Shown piece by piece: positions 53,672 through 64,000 of a DNA stretch of 64,000 bases (position 1 is its first letter; the number at the start of each line of letters is the position of its first letter). Made by a program: the position numbers and the translations under genes. The notes beneath the pieces are model-generated. The model made no database searches and was not told where the DNA came from. It worked only from the letters and a program-made list of their open reading frames with translations. Origin of the DNA: Paracoccaceae bacterium (GTDB lineage Bacteria > Pseudomonadota > Alphaproteobacteria > Rhodobacterales > Rhodobacteraceae); the NCBI GenBank assembly GCA_021296235.1, contig JAGWAS010000006.1:1-64000 (forward strand), read 5' to 3'.

Positions 53672-53848
53672 CCGGAAAGGAGAAGTGTCAGATTGCCCCG
53701 ACCCGATTCCGAAAACTCATTGAATCTGGAATAAGCCATAATCATTATGAAAATAGTTTAGCACAATGGTTTCGTCAAAAAAGGCCATTGGTGTTTTTTG
53801 ACGGCAAACTCCGGTTGTCTGCCCAGAAGTGTTGCAAATTGGTCAGCA

Positions 53849-55330
53849 TCACTCTGTCGTGGGCGATCCACCATCGCCGAGCAGTTGGCCTCGGTGGAAC
53901 TCGACTTGGGAAACGTTGCCATTGGACTGGCGTGCAATTCCGTTTCCGTGTGGCAGGCCGTCAGCCCAATCACCTTCATAGCTGTATCCGTTCGGATACA
54001 CAGCTTTGCCCTTGCCGGATCGGACCCCATTGGTGAACTGACCCTCGAACATTGTGCCGTCATTGTACCTTTCGACACCGGTCCCGTGTTTTTTCCCTTC
54101 CATCCAGTCGCCTTCATAGCTGTATCCGTCAGGCCCGATGAATCGTCCGACACCGTGGAAGATGAAATCGCGAAGTTCGCCCGAATACGTTGATCCGTCG
54201 GGGAACCAGATCTCGCTCTGCCCTTCAATCCGTCCATTTGACCAATTGCCCCGATAAACAGCACCATCGCTCGTGGTCAATGCGCCGGCGCCATGAGGTG
54301 CCGTTCCCGAAATCCGCCCCGAATAGACATCCCCATCGGCATAGGTGATTGTTCCCTGGCCGTCCAGAACTCCAAGATTCCAATCGCCTTCAACGATCGT
54401 GCCGCCGGATGAGGTGTATCGTCCGGCACCGTGGCGCTTCCCGAACTCGAAACCGCCTTCATGGACATCTCCGTTCGCATAGGTCAACCTCCCGCTGCCG
54501 TGGGTTTTGCCGTCCAACCATTCACCCTCGTAGATTGGGCCATCGACCGCCTCAAGTGCGCCGTGCCCGTGCGGAACTCCATTCTTGACCCCACCGCGAA
54601 AGACAGAACCGCCGGCAAGTTTGATTGTGGCATTTCCGTGCAGTTCACCTGCGACCCACTCGCCTACGATGATGGTTCCGTCCGGCAACGTTTGACTTCC
54701 CTTTCCATGTCGCTGCCCATTTTGAAACATGCCGGAATGAACGGTTCCGTCAGGAGCGGTCAGCGAGCCGGCGCCATGCGCTGCGCCATTTGCAAATTGC
54801 CCCCGGTAAACAGTGCCGTCCGGCAATACCTCCGCACCTGCCCCGTTCAGGAGGCCACTCGACCAGTTTCCCTCCTGCCGGCGGCCATCGGGGTGAACGA
54901 ACACGCCGCTGCCATTCCTCTCGCCATCGTCGAACTGGCCAGTATAGACGGAGCCATCCACGAAGCTGTACGACCCAAGGCCACTGATGCGGTCCTCTTG
55001 CCATTGCCCTTCGTAAATCTCGCCGTTCTCAAATGTCATCGTGCCGATGCCGTGTTTCAGGCCCGAATCGAATTGGCCCGAATACACCGATCCGTCCGGA
55101 TACTTCACCAAAGCTTCGCCGTGCTGTTTGCCGGACCTCCAGCCTCCATCGTAGACATAGCCGTTGCGGAGACGCAGCAGCCCATTGCCGTGGCGTTGGC
55201 CGTCCCGCAAATCCCCGGAGTAGGTTGTTCCGTTCTGCTTGACGGCGTTTTCGCCGGAATGCGCACTCATGCCCGCCAATGTGAGGAGAATGGCCGGAAT
55301 GGTGGCGGCGATAAAGACCTTGGTGGACAT
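53849..55330 (-). CDS. Secreted MORN-repeat protein, about 20 repeats
   Basis: Protein of 493 residues. After a signal peptide (about 1-24) it consists almost entirely of 23-residue MORN repeats of the form DG.VY.G.F..G..HG.G: about 19 good copies and a degenerate last one (residues about 33-480), giving a 69-bp period in the DNA. MORN arrays fold as a long beta-sheet ribbon and bind lipids, peptides or act as assembly scaffolds. ATG 55330 is chosen because it creates the signal peptide; the frame is open upstream into nadE. It is monocistronic and divergent from nadE (79 nt). The function in the envelope or outside the cell is unknown. Confidence 0.88.
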   Translation of the reverse strand: MSTKVFIAATIPAILLTLAGMSAHSGENAVKQNGTTYSGDLRDGQRHGNGLLRLRNGYVYDGGWRSGKQHGEALVKYPDGSVYSGQFDSGLKHGIGTMTFENGEIYEGQWQEDRISGLGSYSFVDGSVYTGQFDDGERNGSGVFVHPDGRRQEGNWSSGLLNGAGAEVLPDGTVYRGQFANGAAHGAGSLTAPDGTVHSGMFQNGQRHGKGSQTLPDGTIIVGEWVAGELHGNATIKLAGGSVFRGGVKNGVPHGHGALEAVDGPIYEGEWLDGKTHGSGRLTYANGDVHEGGFEFGKRHGAGRYTSSGGTIVEGDWNLGVLDGQGTITYADGDVYSGRISGTAPHGAGALTTSDGAVYRGNWSNGRIEGQSEIWFPDGSTYSGELRDFIFHGVGRFIGPDGYSYEGDWMEGKKHGTGVERYNDGTMFEGQFTNGVRSGKGKAVYPNGYSYEGDWADGLPHGNGIARQSNGNVSQVEFHRGQLLGDGGSPTTE

Positions 55331-55409
55331 CAGGTTTCTGTTCCTTGCCGAAAGCGCGCCATGTATAAGCAAATAGGTTCGCCGTGTCTGCAAAAGTTGA
55401 AGAAGCCCC

Positions 55410-57083
55410 GTGTCTGAGATCTTTCGGCTCATCCTTGCCCAAGAAAATGCGACGGTCGGTGATCTGACCGGAAATGCCGCCAAGGTCATTCGTCTCCACC
55501 GGGACCCGGTTTGCCGAACAGCAGACATGTTGGCTTTCCCGGAAATGTTCCTTTCCGGCTATCCAGTTCAGGACCTTGTTCTTAAACGGGCTTTTGTCGA
55601 AGGCTGCCGCAACGCGCTGAACCAAGTGATGGATGCCTGTGCCGATGGCCCTGCGGTCGGGGTTGGTGCGCCCTGCATTGTGGATGGCAAGCTCCACAAC
55701 GCCTATTTTGTTCTTCACCAGGGGCAGGTTGCCGCCAGGATCCTGAAGCATTGCCTCCCCAACAGCGAAGTGTTTGACGAGAAAAGGCAGTTTTCGGCGG
55801 GACCGATCTGCGGACCCTTTCGGATCGGACCGGTTCGAATCGGAACCCCGATCTGCGAAGACGCATGGAGTCCGGACGTTGCGGAAACGTTGGCTGAATC
55901 GGGCGCACAGATAATCATCGTTCCCAACGGCTCGCCGTACCATCGAGGCAAGATGGACATCCGGTTTTCGCACATGGTGGCGCGGGTCGTGGAAACCGGA
56001 TTGCCGCTGGCATACCTCAATCTTGTTGGTGGTCAGGATGACCTGATTTTCGATGGCGGGTCTTTCGTTCTTAACCCCGGCGGAGCCTTGGCATTGCAGA
56101 TGCCGCCATTTGACAGAACCGTGCAGCTTGTCGAATTCAAAAGCGGCAGCGATGGCTGGACGGCTGTTCCAGGCTCATGTGCAAAACATGGGGATGAGTG
56201 GGAGAGCGATTATCGGGCGATGGTCGAGTCGATTCGGGACTATGCGGCAAAGAGCGGGTTTTCCTCGGCGCTGATTGGTCTTTCGGGTGGAGTCGACAGC
56301 GCATTGGTTGCAACCATCGCCGTCGATGCCATCGGCCCCGGCAATGTCCGCTGTGTCATGTTGCCATCAGGTTTCACATCGCGCGAATCGTTGGAGGACG
56401 CAGGCGAAGCGGCGGATCTTCTCGGTTGCCGGTTGGATCGGATTGGGATCGGCGATCTTCAGGGCATGGCGGAGAGGACATTGGCCCCATTGTTTGAGGG
56501 ACACGAACGCGGAACCGCGGAGGAGAACATCCAATCGCGCCTTCGGGGATTGCTGCTCATGGCGATTTCCAACAAGTTCGGAGAATTGCTGCTGACGACC
56601 GGGAACAAGTCGGAAGCTGCGGTTGGATATGCCACGATTTATGGCGACATGGCCGGGGGGTACAACCCGATAAAGGACCTGTACAAGACGAGGGTGTTTG
56701 CGACCTGCAGGTGGCGAAATGAAAATCACCGGAACTGGATGCATGGTCCGCTTGGCAAGTGCGTGCCGGACCGCATTCTGACGAAGCCGCCTTCAGCGGA
56801 ACTCAGGCCTGATCAAAAGGATATTGACAGTCTGCCGCCCTATGAATCCCTTGACGGCATTCTTGAACAATTGATCGACAATGACCTTTCGGTTGATGAG
56901 GTGGTTTCGAATGGATTTGACCCGGAGACGGTAACGCAGGTGGAACAGCTGATCTATGCTTCCGAACACAAGAGGTTTCAGTCTGCACCGGGGGTTCGGC
57001 TGACCGGACGTGCACTTTGGCTTGACCGCCGCTATCCAATCGTAAATCACTGGCGGGATACCGCCGGGCAGAAAAAGGGGTGA
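55410..57083 (+). CDS. nadE: Glutamine-dependent NAD+ synthetase
   Basis: Two-domain enzyme (557 residues) making NAD+ from deamido-NAD+. The N-terminal nitrilase-like glutaminase has FPEMFLSGYP (Glu), the Lys in LKHCLPN, and TPICEDAW (catalytic Cys). The C-terminal synthetase has LSGGVDSAL as ATP loop and TTGNKSEAAVGY. The start is GTG 55410. It overlaps the open frame leading into gltX by a few bases, but the true gltX start lies 155 nt downstream. Confidence 0.95.
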   Translation: MSEIFRLILAQENATVGDLTGNAAKVIRLHRDPVCRTADMLAFPEMFLSGYPVQDLVLKRAFVEGCRNALNQVMDACADGPAVGVGAPCIVDGKLHNAYFVLHQGQVAARILKHCLPNSEVFDEKRQFSAGPICGPFRIGPVRIGTPICEDAWSPDVAETLAESGAQIIIVPNGSPYHRGKMDIRFSHMVARVVETGLPLAYLNLVGGQDDLIFDGGSFVLNPGGALALQMPPFDRTVQLVEFKSGSDGWTAVPGSCAKHGDEWESDYRAMVESIRDYAAKSGFSSALIGLSGGVDSALVATIAVDAIGPGNVRCVMLPSGFTSRESLEDAGEAADLLGCRLDRIGIGDLQGMAERTLAPLFEGHERGTAEENIQSRLRGLLLMAISNKFGELLLTTGNKSEAAVGYATIYGDMAGGYNPIKDLYKTRVFATCRWRNENHRNWMHGPLGKCVPDRILTKPPSAELRPDQKDIDSLPPYESLDGILEQLIDNDLSVDEVVSNGFDPETVTQVEQLIYASEHKRFQSAPGVRLTGRALWLDRRYPIVNHWRDTAGQKKG

Positions 57084-57238
57084 AGGAGGATGTTGACGGA
57101 AGCATCCATCTTGGGCGCCAATTGCCCTTCAACCCCTCCACAGCCAACGATCCAAATGGAGATGGTTCCCATGGCATGCTTTCCAAAAGTGCCGAAAAAG
57201 GCGAATTCCGGCTTCCTTGGGTCGGGCAAGGGCCCAGC

Positions 57239-58555
57239 ATGACAACAACCAGGTTTGCGCCTTCGCCAACAGGGCATCTCCACATTGGGAATCTCCGGAC
57301 GGCCCTGTTCAATTTCCTGATATCCCGGAAATCAGGCGGAACGTTCATACTTCGTCTTGACGATACCGATCCTGAGCGGTCTCGCCCAGAGTTTGCTGAT
57401 TCGATTAGGTTTGACCTTGATTGGCTTGGGCTTCATTGGGACCGCATCGAAAGGCAATCCGACAGGTTGGAGCTCTATGCCGAAGCAGCAGATCGCCTGC
57501 GGCAGAGCGGCAGGCTCTATGAGTGTTTTGAAACCCCGGAGGAGCTATCGCTGAAGCGGCGGGTGCAACTGCGTGCCGGCAAGGCGCCTGTCTACGACCG
57601 GGAAGGTCTTTTCCTGACAAAAGAACAAAGGGATGAACTTGGAGCCGTTCGACCTGGATATTGGCGGTTTCGCTTGGATCGGGAACGCATCGAATGGGAT
57701 GACGGCATTCAGGGACGAATCTCGATTGACGCTGCAAGCGTATCGGATCCCGTGTTGGTCAGGGCCGATGGCCAGTTCCTCTATACGCATGCGTCGGTGG
57801 TGGACGATATTGACATGGGGATCAGCAACATCGTCAGGGGTGCAGATCACATCACCAACACGGCGACACAAATCCAGATAATGCGACAGTTGGGGGCTGA
57901 ACCTCCCATTTTTGCCCACCATTCGATGTTAACCGGAAAGGATGGCGGCCCGCTGGCCAAGCGCACAGGTTCCCACAGCGTCCGTGGATTGCGGCAGGCT
58001 GGAATCGAGCCGATGACGATCCTCTCGATGTTGGCGTCCGTCGGAACGTCCGATCCGCCAAGATTCGTGCCCGAGCCGGAAGAACTCGCCGGGTTGTTTG
58101 ATCTCGCGGCATTCAGCGCGGCGCCGGCCAGGATTGATGACGGGGATTTCCGGGCGTTCAACGCGAAGGTCCTTGCATCCAGCCCGTTCGAATTCGCCGC
58201 TGAAGCGGTTTCGGAATTGGACGTGCCGCCGAATCTTGCGCACAGGTTCTGGGAGACGACTCGGGAGAACATCTCGACGATGGCCGAGTTGCGGGATTGG
58301 TGGTCCATATTCCGGGACGGTGCGGATTCGGTTGTGGAGCCGGCGGACAGTGAGTTTGTCCGCCTTGCATTGGACATGCTTCCGGAACCTCCCTACGGCG
58401 CGGACACTTGGAAATCTTGGACCGGACTTGTTAGTGAGCGGACGGGGCGCAGGGGCAAGTCGCTATTCATGCCACTGCGGCTGGCATTGACCGGACGGCG
58501 GTCGGGCCCTGACATGTCGAACGTCATGCAGCTTGTCCAAGTTGTGAGACGATAG
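57239..58555 (+). CDS. gltX: Glutamyl-tRNA synthetase (short, GltX2 type)
   Basis: Class I synthetase (438 residues). HIGH motif in TGHLHIGNLR; the KMSKS equivalent is LAKRTG. ATG 57239 gives the normal N-terminus TTTRFAPSPTGHLHIG; the frame is open further upstream but not family-like. Alphaproteobacteria often have two GluRS genes; this form is short and may charge tRNA-Glu only or tRNA-Gln for transamidation. No GatCAB genes are in the window, although a tRNA-Gln is. Confidence 0.92.
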   Translation: MTTTRFAPSPTGHLHIGNLRTALFNFLISRKSGGTFILRLDDTDPERSRPEFADSIRFDLDWLGLHWDRIERQSDRLELYAEAADRLRQSGRLYECFETPEELSLKRRVQLRAGKAPVYDREGLFLTKEQRDELGAVRPGYWRFRLDRERIEWDDGIQGRISIDAASVSDPVLVRADGQFLYTHASVVDDIDMGISNIVRGADHITNTATQIQIMRQLGAEPPIFAHHSMLTGKDGGPLAKRTGSHSVRGLRQAGIEPMTILSMLASVGTSDPPRFVPEPEELAGLFDLAAFSAAPARIDDGDFRAFNAKVLASSPFEFAAEAVSELDVPPNLAHRFWETTRENISTMAELRDWWSIFRDGADSVVEPADSEFVRLALDMLPEPPYGADTWKSWTGLVSERTGRRGKSLFMPLRLALTGRRSGPDMSNVMQLVQVVRR

Positions 58556-58715
58556 TGTCTGCGGCACGTCCATTTGTGTCTCTTCGGCCCGTCTCAGGCA
58601 GGTCGGATCAATTGGGTGGAAAGTTCGAACGGTTGAGTGGATGACTGTACTTTGCAATGTTCAGGCTTATGCCACCGTTGGTCCGGCTTACCCCATGGGA
58701 TGACAATTGCCGGAA
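58556..58715. other. Spacer between gltX and gcvT
   Basis: 160 bases. I looked for the conserved cores of a glycine riboswitch upstream of the glycine-cleavage operon and did not find them. No strong hairpin. The region should hold the gcv promoter unless the operon is read from gltX. Confidence 0.4.
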
Positions 58716-59888
58716 ATGACAAACATTCCAGAAAGCAATCTTTGCTGCACACCGCTTCACCGTCAGCATTTGGCATTGGGCGCAAAAATGGTTCCATTCG
58801 CCGGCTACGAATTGCCGGTTCAGTATCGCACCGGAATAATCGGCGAGCACCTGCACACGAGAAAATCGGCAGGATTGTTCGATGTCAGCCACATGGGGCA
58901 AATATTGCTTTGGCCGAACTCAGGCAATCCCGCCGATGCCGCACTTGAGCTTGAGAAACTGGTTCCCGCCGACATCGCCGGATTGAGGGACGGAAGGCAG
59001 CGCTATGGTCTGTTTACGGATGCTGGCGGCGGTATCCTTGACGATTTCATTGTCGCAAGAAGGGGCAACCACTTTCTTCTGATTGTCAATGCGTCCCGCA
59101 AGGCGCAGGATTTCGAACGGCTACAGGACTATGTCGGCCAGTGCTGCAGGCTTCAGATGCTGGAGGACAGGGCACTGATTGCGCTGCAGGGGCCAGAGTC
59201 CGGATCCGTTCTTGAAAAACTCGTTCCGGGGGCCGCCGACTTGAATTTCATGGAATCACGTGACTTCATGTTCCAAGGCTCGGCGCTGTGGATTTCGCGG
59301 TCGGGATACACTGGCGAAGACGGATTTGAGATATCTGTTCCCGCCGATGTCTCGGAAGGACTCTTCTCCGATCTCCTGGAGCAGAAGGCCGTGCAGCCGG
59401 CAGGACTTGGCTCAAGGGATTCACTCAGGCTGGAGGCAGGACTTTGCCTCCATGGAAGCGACATTGATGATTCCACAAGCCCGGTCGAGGCAGCGCTTGA
59501 ATGGGCCATTCCCGACGTGCGGCGAATCGGTGGCCGAAGGGCGGGCGGGTTTCCCGGAGACGCACGAGTGCTTTCTGAGCTGGCGGATGGTGCAGGTCGC
59601 CGTCGGGTTGGAATTCGGCCGGAAGGAAAGGCACCGATGCGCCACGGGACGGTGGTTCATGCGGATCAGGAGGGCAGAAGACGGATCGGATTGGTTACAT
59701 CTGGCGGCTATGGGCCGTCAGTGGGCGGTCCGGTCTCAATGGGCTATGTCGAGATCGAGTTTGCGATTTCCGGAACTCTGGTGTTCTGCGAGGTCAGAGG
59801 GCGAATGCTGCCAGCCAAGGTTCATTCCATGCCCTTCATCGAACATCGATACAACAGAATGAGGAGACCGGATCGTGAAGTTCACTGA
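58716..59888 (+). CDS. gcvT: Glycine cleavage T protein (aminomethyltransferase)
   Basis: T protein (390 residues) that transfers the methylene group from the lipoylated H protein to tetrahydrofolate. [21 protein letters not shown] and the [13 protein letters not shown] segments are typical. ATG 58716 is used; a TTG three codons earlier is in frame. The stop overlaps gcvH by 14 nt. It is related to the C-terminal half of the flavin dehydrogenase at 31098. Confidence 0.94.
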   Translation: MTNIPESNLCCTPLHRQHLALGAKMVPFAGYELPVQYRTGIIGEHLHTRKSAGLFDVSHMGQILLWPNSGNPADAALELEKLVPADIAGLRDGRQRYGLFTDAGGGILDDFIVARRGNHFLLIVNASRKAQDFERLQDYVGQCCRLQMLEDRALIALQGPESGSVLEKLVPGAADLNFMESRDFMFQGSALWISRSGYTGEDGFEISVPADVSEGLFSDLLEQKAVQPAGLGSRDSLRLEAGLCLHGSDIDDSTSPVEAALEWAIPDVRRIGGRRAGGFPGDARVLSELADGAGRRRVGIRPEGKAPMRHGTVVHADQEGRRRIGLVTSGGYGPSVGGPVSMGYVEIEFAISGTLVFCEVRGRMLPAKVHSMPFIEHRYNRMRRPDREVH

Positions 59889-60234
59889 AGATCATGAATG
59901 GGTGGATTTGGACGGGGCAGTGATTACCGTTGGAATAACTGAATTTGCGGTGGAGCAGCTTGGTGACATAGTTTTTGTGGAACTTCCTGAGCAAGGAAGT
60001 GAAGTTGAGGCCGGCGAGGATGTCGCAGTCGTTGAAAGTGTCAAGGCTGCATCGGATGTTTTCGCCCCTGCATCCGGCTCCATCACCGAAGTCAATGAGG
60101 CCATTGCGGACAATCCTTCCCTTGTGAATGAAGATCCGCTCGGAAACGGTTGGTTTTTCAAGATAAAGCTTGATGATCCCGACGTTTGCAACAACTTCCT
60201 GGATGAGGAGGGTTATCGGGCATTGACCCAGTAG
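59875..60234 (+). CDS. gcvH: Glycine cleavage H protein
   Basis: Lipoyl carrier (119 residues) that shuttles the aminomethyl group between P, T and L proteins. K57 in [10 protein letters not shown] is the lipoylation site. GTG 59875 follows GAGGAG at a suitable distance and overlaps gcvT, so expression is coupled. Confidence 0.95.
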   Translation: MKFTEDHEWVDLDGAVITVGITEFAVEQLGDIVFVELPEQGSEVEAGEDVAVVESVKAASDVFAPASGSITEVNEAIADNPSLVNEDPLGNGWFFKIKLDDPDVCNNFLDEEGYRALTQ

Positions 60235-60251
60235 CAAAACGGAATCGGCAA

Positions 60252-63074
60252 ATGACAAATTCGGACCAAACCTACAATCCCGACGACTTCGCAAACCTTC
60301 GTCACATTGGCCCATCGAGACGGGAATTGTCGGACATGTTGCGGGAGGTGGGGTTTGGATCTGAGGAGGAACTGGTCCGATTGGCACTTCCCGAATGCAT
60401 CAATCCGGGGCGGTTCGACAGCCTTGGTGATCCGTTGACGGAGCAACAGACACTGGATCTGATCAGGGCAACAGCTGCCAGGAACAGGCAATTCATCTCA
60501 CTGATCGGCATGGGGTACCATCGCACGGCCACTCCACCGGTCATTCTCCGCAACATTCTTGAAAATCCTGCTTGGTATACGGCCTATACTCCGTATCAAC
60601 CGGAAATCAGCCAGGGGCGACTCGAGGTATTGCTGAATTTCCAAACAATGGTTTGCGATCTGACCGGCATGGAGGTGGCGAACGCCTCGCTGCTTGACGA
60701 GGCCACGGCGGGCGCCGAGGCCATGGCGATGGCCCGGCGACTGTCACGCTCGAAATCTCCGGCGTTTTTTGTCGACAGAAATTGTCATCCGCAGACAATC
60801 GCCGTCATTCGCACACGTGCCCACTCGCTCGGAATTGAACTTGATGTCGGTTGCCCAATGAGCGACCTGCGCACCGATGGCGTATTCGGTGCACTGTTTC
60901 AATCACCCGGAACTGATGGCAGGGTCTTTGATTTCACCGACTTGGTATCGCAGCTGCACGAAGCGAAGGCGATCGCTGCAGTGGCAACCGACCTTCTTGC
61001 TCTCGCAATACTTAAGGAACCGGGCGCAATGGGTGCCGACATCGCAGTTGGATCAACCCAAAGGTTCGGCGTTCCTCTGGGCTACGGTGGACCGCATGCC
61101 GGCTTCATATCAACCAGGGATGCCTACAAGCGCGACCTGCCCGGTCGCATAGTCGGCATTTCCGTGGACAGCTGCGGCAGGGAGGCCTACCGGCTGGCGC
61201 TACAAACCAGGGAACAGCATATCCGCAGGCAGAAGGCGAAATCGAACATCTGCACGGCGCAGGTGTTGCCGGCGGTGATGGCGGGGCTCTACGCCGTATT
61301 CCATGGGGCCGATGGCATAAGGGCGATCGCGCTGCGGGTGCATCACCAAGCCGTGGCCTTGAAGAAGGTGCTTCGTGAGGCGGGTATTGCGGTCGGGTCG
61401 GGACCCCATTTCGATACGCTGACTGTTCATGTCGGAACAGAGCAGAGGAATATCTTGGCAGCTGCAATGGGGGCCGGGATCAACTTCAGGAAGATTGGCG
61501 ACGACCGCATCGGTATTGCCCTTGATGAATTGGTGGACAGTCGATTGCTGACCGCCATTGCCGACGCATTCGGCATCTCGGCTGACTTCACCCGGATCCA
61601 TCTTGACTGTTCACTTCCGGATGATCTGCGGCGGAAATCTGATTACCTTCAGCACGGGGCATTTCATCACAATCGATCTGAGACGGCGATGTTGCGCTAC
61701 ATGCGCAGGTTGGCCGACAAGGACCTGGCGCTTGACAGAACAATGATCCCGCTCGGGTCCTGCACCATGAAACTCAATGCAACCACGGAAATGATTCCGG
61801 CAACATGGCCGGAATTCGGACAGATTCATCCCTACGTCCCGCCTGATCAGGCAGAGGGATACAGCCGCATGATCAGTGACCTGGAAAGCAAACTTTGCGA
61901 ACTCACCGGCTTTGACGCAATTTCGATGCAGCCGAATTCCGGGGCTCAGGGTGAGTTTGCGGGTCTCATGGCAATTCGCGCCCATCACAAGCACAACGGG
62001 GACAACCGGCGCACGGTGTGCCTGATTCCGAAATCGGCACATGGGACCAATGCGGCTTCGGCGCAGATGGCCGGAATGAAGGTGGTCGAAATCGGTACAA
62101 TGGAAGACGGAACCGTTGACGTGGATGATTTGCTGAATCAAGCCGGCAAGGCGGGTGATGCATTGGCGGCAACGATGATAACGTACCCGTCAACGCACGG
62201 TGTGTTCGAGGACACCATTCGGGACGTAACCAAAATCACGCACCAATTTGGTGGCCAAGTCTATTATGACGGCGCAAATCTCAATGCGTTGGTCGGAATT
62301 GCAAGACCGGGAGATCTCGGGGCGGATGTCGGCCACCTGAATTTGCACAAGACCTTCTGCATTCCGCATGGTGGCGGCGGACCCGGCATGGGGCCGATTG
62401 GAGTGAAGGCGCATTTGGCTCGGTTCCTTCCGGGCGATCCAATCTCGGCGGATTGCAGCAGTGCAATTTCCGCCACCATGCACGGATCTGCGTCGATCTT
62501 GCCCGTTTCCTGGGCCTACATGCTTCTAATGGGCGGGGACGGGCTGGCCAGGGCAACACGAATTGCCATAGTCAACGCCAACTACATCGCCCACAGACTT
62601 AGGAAAAAATACGAGATCTGCTATTCCGGCAACGGTGGGCTGGTTGCCCATGAGTGCATCATTGACGTTCGCACGGCCGTTGAGGGCACTGGGTTGACAG
62701 TCGATGACGTAGCCAAGCGCCTGATTGATTGCGGGTTTCACCCGCCGACGATGAGTTGGCCGGTTGCAGGCACACTGATGGTGGAACCAACAGAATCTGA
62801 ACCCAAGGAAGAACTCGACAGATTTTGCGATTCCATGCTCGGCATCATGGAGGAAATCGACGCCGTAAGGGAGGGCAGGGTGCCTCCTGACAACAACGCT
62901 CTGGTGAATGCGCCGCACACGTTGGAGGATCTAACCGGAGATTGGCAGAGGCCATATTGCCGGGAGCGGGCGTTCTTTCCGCCCGGTTGCCTCAGGGAGT
63001 TCAAGTATTGGCCCCCGGTCAATCGGATTGACAATGTCTGGGGCGACAGGAACTTTTTCGGAATTCGCCGCTGA
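60252..63074 (+). CDS. gcvP: Glycine dehydrogenase (decarboxylating), P protein
   Basis: Single-chain P protein (940 residues) that decarboxylates glycine with PLP. The N-terminal half (to about 440) is the inactive paralogous domain; the C-terminal half carries [17 protein letters not shown] with PLP-Lys K700. Length fits the fused type. It lies 17 nt after gcvH. The dihydrolipoamide dehydrogenase (L protein) is not in the operon, as usual. Confidence 0.96.
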   Translation: MTNSDQTYNPDDFANLRHIGPSRRELSDMLREVGFGSEEELVRLALPECINPGRFDSLGDPLTEQQTLDLIRATAARNRQFISLIGMGYHRTATPPVILRNILENPAWYTAYTPYQPEISQGRLEVLLNFQTMVCDLTGMEVANASLLDEATAGAEAMAMARRLSRSKSPAFFVDRNCHPQTIAVIRTRAHSLGIELDVGCPMSDLRTDGVFGALFQSPGTDGRVFDFTDLVSQLHEAKAIAAVATDLLALAILKEPGAMGADIAVGSTQRFGVPLGYGGPHAGFISTRDAYKRDLPGRIVGISVDSCGREAYRLALQTREQHIRRQKAKSNICTAQVLPAVMAGLYAVFHGADGIRAIALRVHHQAVALKKVLREAGIAVGSGPHFDTLTVHVGTEQRNILAAAMGAGINFRKIGDDRIGIALDELVDSRLLTAIADAFGISADFTRIHLDCSLPDDLRRKSDYLQHGAFHHNRSETAMLRYMRRLADKDLALDRTMIPLGSCTMKLNATTEMIPATWPEFGQIHPYVPPDQAEGYSRMISDLESKLCELTGFDAISMQPNSGAQGEFAGLMAIRAHHKHNGDNRRTVCLIPKSAHGTNAASAQMAGMKVVEIGTMEDGTVDVDDLLNQAGKAGDALAATMITYPSTHGVFEDTIRDVTKITHQFGGQVYYDGANLNALVGIARPGDLGADVGHLNLHKTFCIPHGGGGPGMGPIGVKAHLARFLPGDPISADCSSAISATMHGSASILPVSWAYMLLMGGDGLARATRIAIVNANYIAHRLRKKYEICYSGNGGLVAHECIIDVRTAVEGTGLTVDDVAKRLIDCGFHPPTMSWPVAGTLMVEPTESEPKEELDRFCDSMLGIMEEIDAVREGRVPPDNNALVNAPHTLEDLTGDWQRPYCRERAFFPPGCLREFKYWPPVNRIDNVWGDRNFFGIRR

Positions 63075-63096
63075 GGGCAAAACTGCCCGGTCTCAG
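63071..63096 (+). terminator. Hairpin at the gcvP stop codon
   Basis: CTGA..TCAG outside and GGGCA..TGCCC inside form an interrupted stem around AAAC, overlapping the gcvP stop. No T-run follows. It may end the gcv transcript. Confidence 0.35.
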
Positions 63097-63154
63097 GGAA
63101 TTCGGATGCCAGCTTGACAGATGCGCAAGCAGCCTGCAAATAAATCTGCACAGT

Positions 63155-63230
<76 letters not shown>

Positions 63231-63406
63231 TCCAAACTTACGGCATGAGGCAACTGGCCGGGTGTTTCTTTGCCCGCGCATGCGATTTTCGAACGGAGTT
63301 TTGCCCAAATACTTCTGCAAAACGGGCCACTGCATGTGGTGGATGGTGGCGGTCTTGGCCGCTTACCGCTCGGCAAGCCGGGTTGGTTCGAGGTGGCGGC
63401 GGAGTT

Positions 63407-64000
63407 TCATTCTGCGGCCAAGGCAGATGCCGCACAGCCCTTTAATGCCAGATAGTCATCGGTCACGACTGACACTGAAAATCTTCTCATGAATTCACTG
63501 TAGTCGCCCTTTCTGCGAAATGCGGACTCGAATCCGAATTCAAGCAGATGCGGTGCCAACCCTCGCACGACGCCGCCAACCAAGTATATTCCGTCGTTCG
63601 GCAGATGGTGCAATGCAAGATCACCAACCACCGTCCCAAGGATGCCCGTCAAGATCCTTCCCGTTTTCTCCCATTCAACTGTCTTAAGAAACCCGGAATC
63701 ATGTTCGGTTCTTGATTGAGGAGAGGCAGTTGGGTTCAATCGGCAAATCCAATTGTGGATGGCCTTTACACCGCGGCCCGACAGGGCATCTTCAATTCCA
63801 GCGTAGCCATTCAGCCGTTCGATTTCCAATTTGAGGTCATGTTCGAGTTCAGAGCGAACCGGCAAGGTTACCCTGCCGCATTCGGCATCCGAGACAATTG
63901 GTCCAGAGGATGTACTGATAACAAGCGCGGTATTGAAGCCGGTGCCGACATTCACCACCAACTGCTTGCCGCTGGGAATACAGGACGGGAGATGAGGTTC
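63407..64000 (-). CDS. glk: Glucokinase, 3' part (runs off the right end)
   Basis: The visible 197 codons are the C-terminal part of a Glk-type glucokinase. NVGTGFNTALV is the nucleotide/phosphate motif (GTG), followed by ECGRVTLP with the expected Glu, and VGGVVRGLAPHLLEFGFESAFRRKG near the end, which is typical of the family. The frame continues open to base 64000, so the N-terminus lies outside. It phosphorylates glucose in the cytoplasm. The 176-base gap to tRNA-Ala holds nothing recognisable. Confidence 0.88.
   Translation of the reverse strand, partial: EPHLPSCIPSGKQLVVNVGTGFNTALVISTSSGPIVSDAECGRVTLPVRSELEHDLKLEIERLNGYAGIEDALSGRGVKAIHNWICRLNPTASPQSRTEHDSGFLKTVEWEKTGRILTGILGTVVGDLALHHLPNDGIYLVGGVVRGLAPHLLEFGFESAFRRKGDYSEFMRRFSVSVVTDDYLALKGCAASALAAE

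Noticed and set aside
53688..53720. Leader peptide for leucine attenuation
   Set aside because: The 10-codon frame contains no Leu codon and the hairpin lacks a T-run.
53758..54267. 169-codon - strand frame overlapping the MORN gene
   Set aside because: Shadow of the repeat gene in another frame; Ser/Thr-rich composition with no family features.
58556..58715. Possible glycine riboswitch upstream of gcvT
   Set aside because: The conserved glycine-aptamer core sequences are not visible on the + strand.
63245..63492. Several short + strand frames between tRNA-Ala and the glucokinase gene
   Set aside because: They overlap each other and the end of glk, and none has a protein-like composition.

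Overview
The window reads as a chromosomal stretch of an alphaproteobacterium, most likely a relative of the Rhodobacterales. I infer this from gene order and family types, not from a database search: leuA / mreB-mreC-mreD-mrdA-rodA-ghrA, a fused NodQ-type cysN-cysC next to cysD, a second short glutamyl-tRNA synthetase, mono- and diheme periplasmic cytochromes, several ABC uptake systems and three Gfo/Idh/MocA dehydrogenases. Base composition is moderately G+C-rich (judged by eye). GTG and TTG starts are frequent. I see no insertion sequence, prophage, CRISPR array or rRNA.

Layout. 0.1-2.9 kb (+): purine-ring catabolism, a PuuE-UraD fusion, ureidoglycine aminohydrolase and ureidoglycolate lyase in an overlapping operon ending in glyoxylate and urea. 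2.9-8.5 kb (-): sugar ABC importer with a GH4 NAD-dependent glycosidase. 8.9-12.8 kb: ybbP-ybbA divergent from tesA. 13-14.4 kb (+): cytochrome c' and a diheme cytochrome c. 14.4-21.9 kb (-): a tightly packed eight-gene operon (NMT1-type ABC importer, CodA-like deaminase, FAD-linked oxidase, two flavodoxin-fold reductases, creatininase-family hydrolase). This is the best candidate here for an undescribed uptake-and-degradation pathway for a small nitrogen heterocycle. 22.3-25.6 kb: isolated genes (alpha/beta hydrolase, Rid protein, VOC protein, PPK2). 25.6-30.3 kb: iolG, two more Gfo/Idh/MocA dehydrogenases and a 2-hydroxyacid dehydrogenase. 31.1-35.3 kb: a dimethylglycine/sarcosine-dehydrogenase-like enzyme and a MetE-like methyltransferase flank a DUF1127-like small protein. 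36-42.6 kb: tRNA-Gln, a DegT-type aminotransferase, cysD-cysNC and kdsA. 42.8-45.3 kb: nhaA and a family-4-like uracil-DNA glycosylase. 45.3-53.6 kb (-): ghrA, the rod-shape operon and leuA. 53.8-55.3 kb (-): a secreted protein made almost wholly of about 20 MORN repeats. 55.4-63.1 kb (+): nadE, gltX and gcvT-gcvH-gcvP. Then tRNA-Ala and the 3' part of a glucokinase gene that runs off the right end.

How the genes fit together. One-carbon and C2 nitrogen metabolism recurs: ureide breakdown gives glyoxylate, ghrA reduces glyoxylate, gcvTHP cleaves glycine, and the dimethylglycine-dehydrogenase-like and MetE-like proteins handle methyl groups. This suggests a life on small methylated amines, ureides and N-heterocycles as well as sugars and polyols. 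Several intergenic regions of 0.4-0.8 kb hold no convincing gene; three carry short candidate ORFs, which are listed with low confidence.
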